NCBI RefSeq assembly: GCF_905147045.1
Contig: NC_065895.1
Location: 6,949,001-7,013,000 of the forward strand
Source of the DNA: Nymphalis io
Lineage: Eukaryota; Arthropoda; Insecta; Lepidoptera; Nymphalidae
Direction of reading: 5' to 3'
Length of the DNA: 64,000 bases
A program made the translations under genes and the position numbers. This document shows, in pieces, positions 57,501-63,500 of the stretch; positions within the stretch are counted from its first letter, which is position 1, and every line of letters starts with the position of its first letter. The notes beneath the pieces are model-generated. The model searched no databases and was not told the origin of the DNA. It worked only from the letters and a program-made list of their open reading frames with translations.

Positions 57501-60500
57501 CTACACAAATTAGTATTTTTTTAAATATTACTATTGTTAATTACAGATGACAATCCACCAAAAAGAACACCATGCACGCCTTCACCATGTGGACCTAACT
57601 CACAGTGTCGCGAAAGCGGGGAAACGCCCTCTTGCACCTGCTTAAATGGCTTTATTGGAAATCCGCCATATTGCCGTCCAGAATGTATCACAAATAGTGA
57701 ATGTAGTTTTGATAAATCTTGTATTAATAATAAATGCGTAGATCCGTGCATAGGTGCTTGTGGACAAAATGCGGTTTGTCGAGTAGTAAGCCATTCTCCA
57801 CTGTGCTCGTGTCAATCTGGCTATGAAGGAGACGCATTTGACCTATGCAGTCCAATTAAAGGTACTAGGTTTATTGATTACTACCGAAATCTTAAAATAT
57901 TTTTTACTTAAATCGGGATGGATTACTTTATAATACTCAATTATGTATATATTCTTTAATATAAGTTTTATTTTTCAGTATCAATACAAAGACCACCTGA
58001 ACAAGTTAAGCCATGTTCGCCAAATCCATGCGGCCCGAACGCTTTATGCCAAGAAAGAAATAACGCTGCTAGCTGCATGTGCATAAGTGGATACTTTGGT
58101 AACCCGTATGAAGGATGCAGACCCGAATGCTTGCTGAACTCCGATTGTTCACAAAATTTAGCATGCCTCAATAATAAATGCCAAGATCCATGTTTAGGTT
58201 TTTGTGGAATCAATTCCGAATGTCAAACTGTTAACCATATGCCCAAATGTAATTGCATCGTTGGTTTTATAGGCAATCCATATGATCGTTGCACTCCAAT
58301 AGAAGGTGAGTGTATTTCATTCATTTTAATTATATGACATTTAATACTAAACATATGTATTAACCTTAAATATTAATAAAAAAACTATTTTGTAGATAAA
58401 CCAACAGACCCATGTACTACCTCTCCATGTGGGCCATACAGTACATGCAAGACTATCAACGAACAAGCGATTTGTACCTGTTTACCTGAATATCATGGCA
58501 GCCCACCAAACTGTCGACCTGAATGTGTGACAAGCTCAGAATGCCCTCTTAATAGAGCGTGCATAAAACTAAAATGCATTGATCCATGTATCGGAACATG
58601 TGGCGATAATACTCAATGTCGTGTTCACCGCCACAGTCCATACTGTACTTGCCTCGAAGGTTTTGAAGGAGATCCATTTACACGATGCACTAAAAAAAAG
58701 ATAATAACTGCAGTTGCTACAAGTCCTTGTGAACCAAATCCTTGTGGACCTTTTGCTCACTGTCAAGACACCTATGGGTCAGCCTCTTGCAGTTGTAAGC
58801 CAGGTTACTTTGGCAGTCCTCCACGTTGCTCTCCAGAATGCACGATTAATGAAGATTGTTCTAAAGATAAGGCTTGTGTACGTGAAAAGTGCGTTGATCC
58901 CTGCATAGGATCTTGTGGCAGTAATGCCGAGTGCCGTGCATCTAATCATCTGGCAATTTGTACGTGTCTACTAGGCTATCGAGGAGACCCATTTGTGGGA
59001 TGTTATGAAATAGTAAAAGGTATATTTATATTGTATTTACATCTTTAGCGATAGTATTTTCAAAAAATATTTTTATCACTTTATATACTTTTAAAAATAT
59101 TTTGATTCATAATCATTTTAAGTTATTTATATATACTATTATAAATAATCTAAACCAAATGTCAAATAGCAATTTTACACTTTAGTACTAACTATATATA
59201 TATTGCACTCAAACCAATATTTGTCATAATATAAATAGATGAAGATCCAGTACCGCAGCCGGATTCCTGTACACCATCGCCGTGTGGTGTCAATGCTGTA
59301 TGTGATAATGGAACTTGTTCATGCATCCCTGGATACTATGGCAACAGTTACATTGAATGTCGACCAGAATGTACAACAAATAATGAATGTCAGAAGCAGT
59401 TTGCTTGTATCAATTACAAATGCATTGACCCCTGCAAAAATGCATGTGGTATAGACGCAGTTTGCAATGTTTATAATCATTTAGCAATATGTGAATGTCC
59501 AGCACCACTACGAGGAGATCCATTTATTGCTTGTCGTCGTGTAACAGGTTCGGTTTTCTTTTTGTATTTAAATGTATTAAAAATCGGAAGACTCGCTGTA
59601 AAACAATGTTAATAGCAATATTTTTAATATTTCAGCACCAATAGTAACAGATCCATGTTCACCAAATCCATGTGGACCAAATAGTGTTTGTCGGGCAGCG
59701 GGTACAGTGGCCCATTGTTCTTGTCGATCAACGATGTACGAAGAACCGCCAAGCTGCAGACCTGAATGTCGATTTGATTCTGACTGTTCACCGAGTCGTG
59801 CCTGTCGTAATAATAAATGTCGTGACCCTTGTCCTGGCTCTTGCGGCACACATGCTATTTGTCATACCAACTCACATTCTCCAATTTGTAGCTGTCCAAG
59901 TCATTATACTGGTGATCCATTTACGCGATGTATGGAAGGTAATATAGGCGTAATATTAAGCAATATATTGTAATATATTTTACCATAAATAAAAATTAAA
60001 TTATTGTGTAATATTAAAATAATTACGTTTTCTATTTCATACAGTTACAGAACTGGAACCTGAAATAAAATCACCGTGTCCGAACTGTGGACCTAATGCT
60101 GATTGCATTAATGCTGTTTGTCAGTGCCGATCTGGGTATTTCGGCGCTCCTCCGTTCTGTCGCGTTGAGTGTCTTAAATCTAGCGACTGCGCATGGAATC
60201 TCATGTGTTTAAATAGACGTTGCACTGACCCTTGTCCCGGAGCATGCGGTCTCAATGCTGTTTGTACCGCAGTTGCTCACGAACCACGCTGCACCTGTCC
60301 CCCACCCACTAGCGGAAATCCTCTTATTGAATGTCGACCCATCGAGAATATTCGTAAGATAGATTTAACTGGAAGATTGCTTTTGATTTTATTATAATTT
60401 TTTTTTTATATATTGCTAGTCAAAATATAAATTTAGGGAATAAAGATTGCGACAAACTTTTGTTTTCGCTTTTAAAACTTAGGCATGGGTTTTACTTGCG

Positions 60501-63500
60501 AAACTTAGTGAGTCGTAATTTTTTTATGTGACCTCTATGCAGAATCTAAGCAAAAATGCTTGTTACATGACTTGCTTACATGTACTGTTAAAATTAATTC
60601 AAAAATATAAGAATTACCTAAATTTTACAGCAAAACAACCGGATCTATGTAATCCATCTCCTTGTGGTCCTGGCGCAATATGTCGCGCAAGAGGAAACGG
60701 CGCGTCTTGTGAATGTGAACCAAGCTTACGCGGTGATCCCTACACTGGATGTAGACCAGAATGTATTGCCGACTCGGACTGCTCTCCTAATCGTGCATGT
60801 ATCCGATCACATTGCCGTGACCCTTGTCAAGGTACATGTGGAATAGGTGCGGAGTGTGAAACGATAAACCACATCCCACTTTGCTCATGCCCATCAGGAA
60901 CAAGAGGCAATGCATTTGAAAGATGTGACATCATAACAACAGGTTAATAATTCATAGTATTTAACAAATATTTTCAACGCTTCGATATTTATTTTTATTA
61001 TCTTTTAAATCATTTGATGTTTGCACGTGCTAAAGTGTTATGTTACTAGTATATATAAATGTTTTATTTTTTATTTAGCTCCACCTTGCACACCATCTCC
61101 ATGCGGTCCTGGCGCTCTTTGCAGCGCCGTCGCTGGTAACGCAGTGTGCTCCTGTCCTAGTGGCACAATGGGAGATGCAGGCTCCACGGGTTGTCGACCC
61201 GAATGTGTTGTGAGCTCCGAATGTCCTCGTGATCGAGCCTGTATTCGTAATAAATGTATCGACCCATGCGTTGGTGCTTGTGGAAATGGGGCCATGTGTC
61301 GCGTTTTTGATCATGCCCCAATATGCTCATGCCCACCTTCTACCACAGGCGATCCATTCCTACATTGCAGAGTCAGAGGTAAATAAATAATCAATTAATA
61401 ATTAAGGATTCATTCAAAAAATATATATTTAAAAAACACGTTACTTTTAGAAACACCACCTACGAGCCCAACGGTATTTGATCCTTGCGATCCTAACCCT
61501 TGTGGCCCACACGGAACATGCCGAGATGGATTCTGCACTTACCCTGAGTGTATCGTCAATGATGACTGCCCCGGCGACCGAGCATGTATTAATAGAAAAT
61601 GTTCAGATCCTTGCATAAACGCCTGTGGTATTAATGCAATTTGTACTGGCGTAAGACATTCTGCTGTTTGTTCGTGTCCAGTTGGTTACACTGGATATCC
61701 ATTTGTGCGTTGTGAACAAATCACTACCGTCACTGTGGCGCCACCGGTACCTGAATGTTTACACGATGAACAGTGTGCTGATAACGCAGCTTGTGTCGAT
61801 TCCAGATGTACTTCTGTTTGTTTGCTTACGAATTGTGGTATAAATGCTCGATGCCTAGCTAAACAGCATAGAGCTCGTTGCGCCTGCTTACCGGGTTATG
61901 AAGGTGACGCTTATATAGGATGCCATTCAGGTATACACAATTATTGTGTATTTTTTATTAATAAATGTTTGTTAAAATATAATTTAGTTATTATACTTCC
62001 AATACTTTATTTGCTGCAGCTCAATGCCACAGCAATAATGATTGCCCTGACGACGAGGGCTGCGAAAGCAGTACCTGCATCAAATTGTGCCTACGCATGC
62101 GGTGCGGTTCTGAAGCTCAATGCTATACGAGAGGTCACGTGGCATCTTGCGAATGTATTCCTGGAACTCGCGGAGATCCATGGATTGGCTGTCGCAAAGA
62201 CGAATGCACAGTAGATGAAGATTGTCCTAACTGGTTAGCTTGTAAAGGAAAGGTTTGTCAAGATCCTTGTGCCGGAGCTTGTGCACTTGGCGCTCTCTGC
62301 AACGTCGTACGCCATAACCCTACATGTGAATGTCCACGCGGTACTAGAGGAAATCCTCAGATTGAATGTAAAACAGGTTAGCCTTGTTATTTTTGAAACA
62401 GTTCAAGTGCAGAGAAATTGTTTGTAAAAATAATGATATTCACAATTTTTTTTATATCGTTCATTAGTACAAGACCAATTTGAGTGCGGAAACGATGCCG
62501 AATGTGGCCCCGGATTGGCCTGCTTACAAGGAAACTGTAAAAATCCGTGTGAAGAGACATCCTGTGGAACCCGAGCTGTGTGTCGCGTTGCAAATACATT
62601 ACCATTCCGTACACTAATATGCGAATGTCCTCAACCTTTGACTGGTGATGCTTCCATACAATGCAGTCCTCGTAAGTCGTGATAAATATTATACGATATT
62701 GACTTGTAAACTGATAACATTTTTTACCATTTTAATCAATAGGTTTAAAAAAAGTTGATAAACCTTCGTTGAAATTAATAGACAGATATGTAAGTGATTT
62801 ACCAGGAGAGACTATTCAAAGCAGGTCATGAAATAATTTGTACGTACGTGCATAAAATAATTTTCGCCATTTTTATATTGTATAATACACACTATTTTTT
62901 GTATGTATGTAAATACATGTATTATTTTTTTGGAAACGGATAAAATCGTATTTACTTCGCATGGCACATCTTAATATATTATTTGAAAACCTTGTCACCT
63001 GTCCTTCTTAACTATCGTAATGGGTTTAACGCTGTTAAATTACTGCAGTGTTGAAGTTTTCTCTTATCATACTATTTATTTTCTTAGGTGGGCAATGCAC
63101 AGAAGACACGGATTGCGGTGACGAAGAAAAATGTTTAGACCAGCAGTGTAAGAGCGTGTGCGCATCAGGAGCATGCGGTGTTGGAGCAGAATGTCACGCT
63201 AGAGATCACCGCGTCTCATGCATGTGTGTGCCGCCACTACAAGGAGATCCGAACGTCGCATGCACACCAAGTAATTGACATATGCAAACCCTTTACACAA
63301 TTTTTAATGATAGTTGGGAAAAAAAATTACATAACAAATGTTACTACAGGTGTATCTGGGCCGATGTGCTTATCTGACGAGGAATGCGGTGCAGCGGAAG
63401 CATGTGTTGGTCAGCGCTGCATTTCGGCCTGCGCGAACGCGTGCGGTACTGGCGCACTGTGTGAAGCTCATGTACACCGCGCTCGCTGCCGTTGCCCACC

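Larger units (their letters stand above)
57079..57546 (+). other. intron 93 (468 bp) with a LINE fragment
   Basis: Contains a decayed reverse-transcriptase segment, preceded by a perfect 12-bp hairpin. A strong decoy acceptor (tttttttacag at 57151) leads to a stop within a few codons. Confidence 0.8.
24541..58305 (+). repeat. 13 tandem hexads A1-B-Cs-A2-Bs-Cl of EGF-DPY-EGF modules
   Basis: From the second module of exon 33 to exon 95, C modules alternate strictly between a short (Cs) and a long (Cl) Cys3-Cys4 loop. Modules before Cl have SH (Bs), those before Cs have NH (B). Modules after Cl mostly read NHSPIC (A1), those after Cs NHNPIC-x-CP (A2). Hexads begin at 24541, 27762, 30290, 33073, 35501, 38096, 40446, 42733, 44949, 47984, 50392, 53017 and 55568, that is every 2.2 to 3.2 kb. 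Confidence 0.85.
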
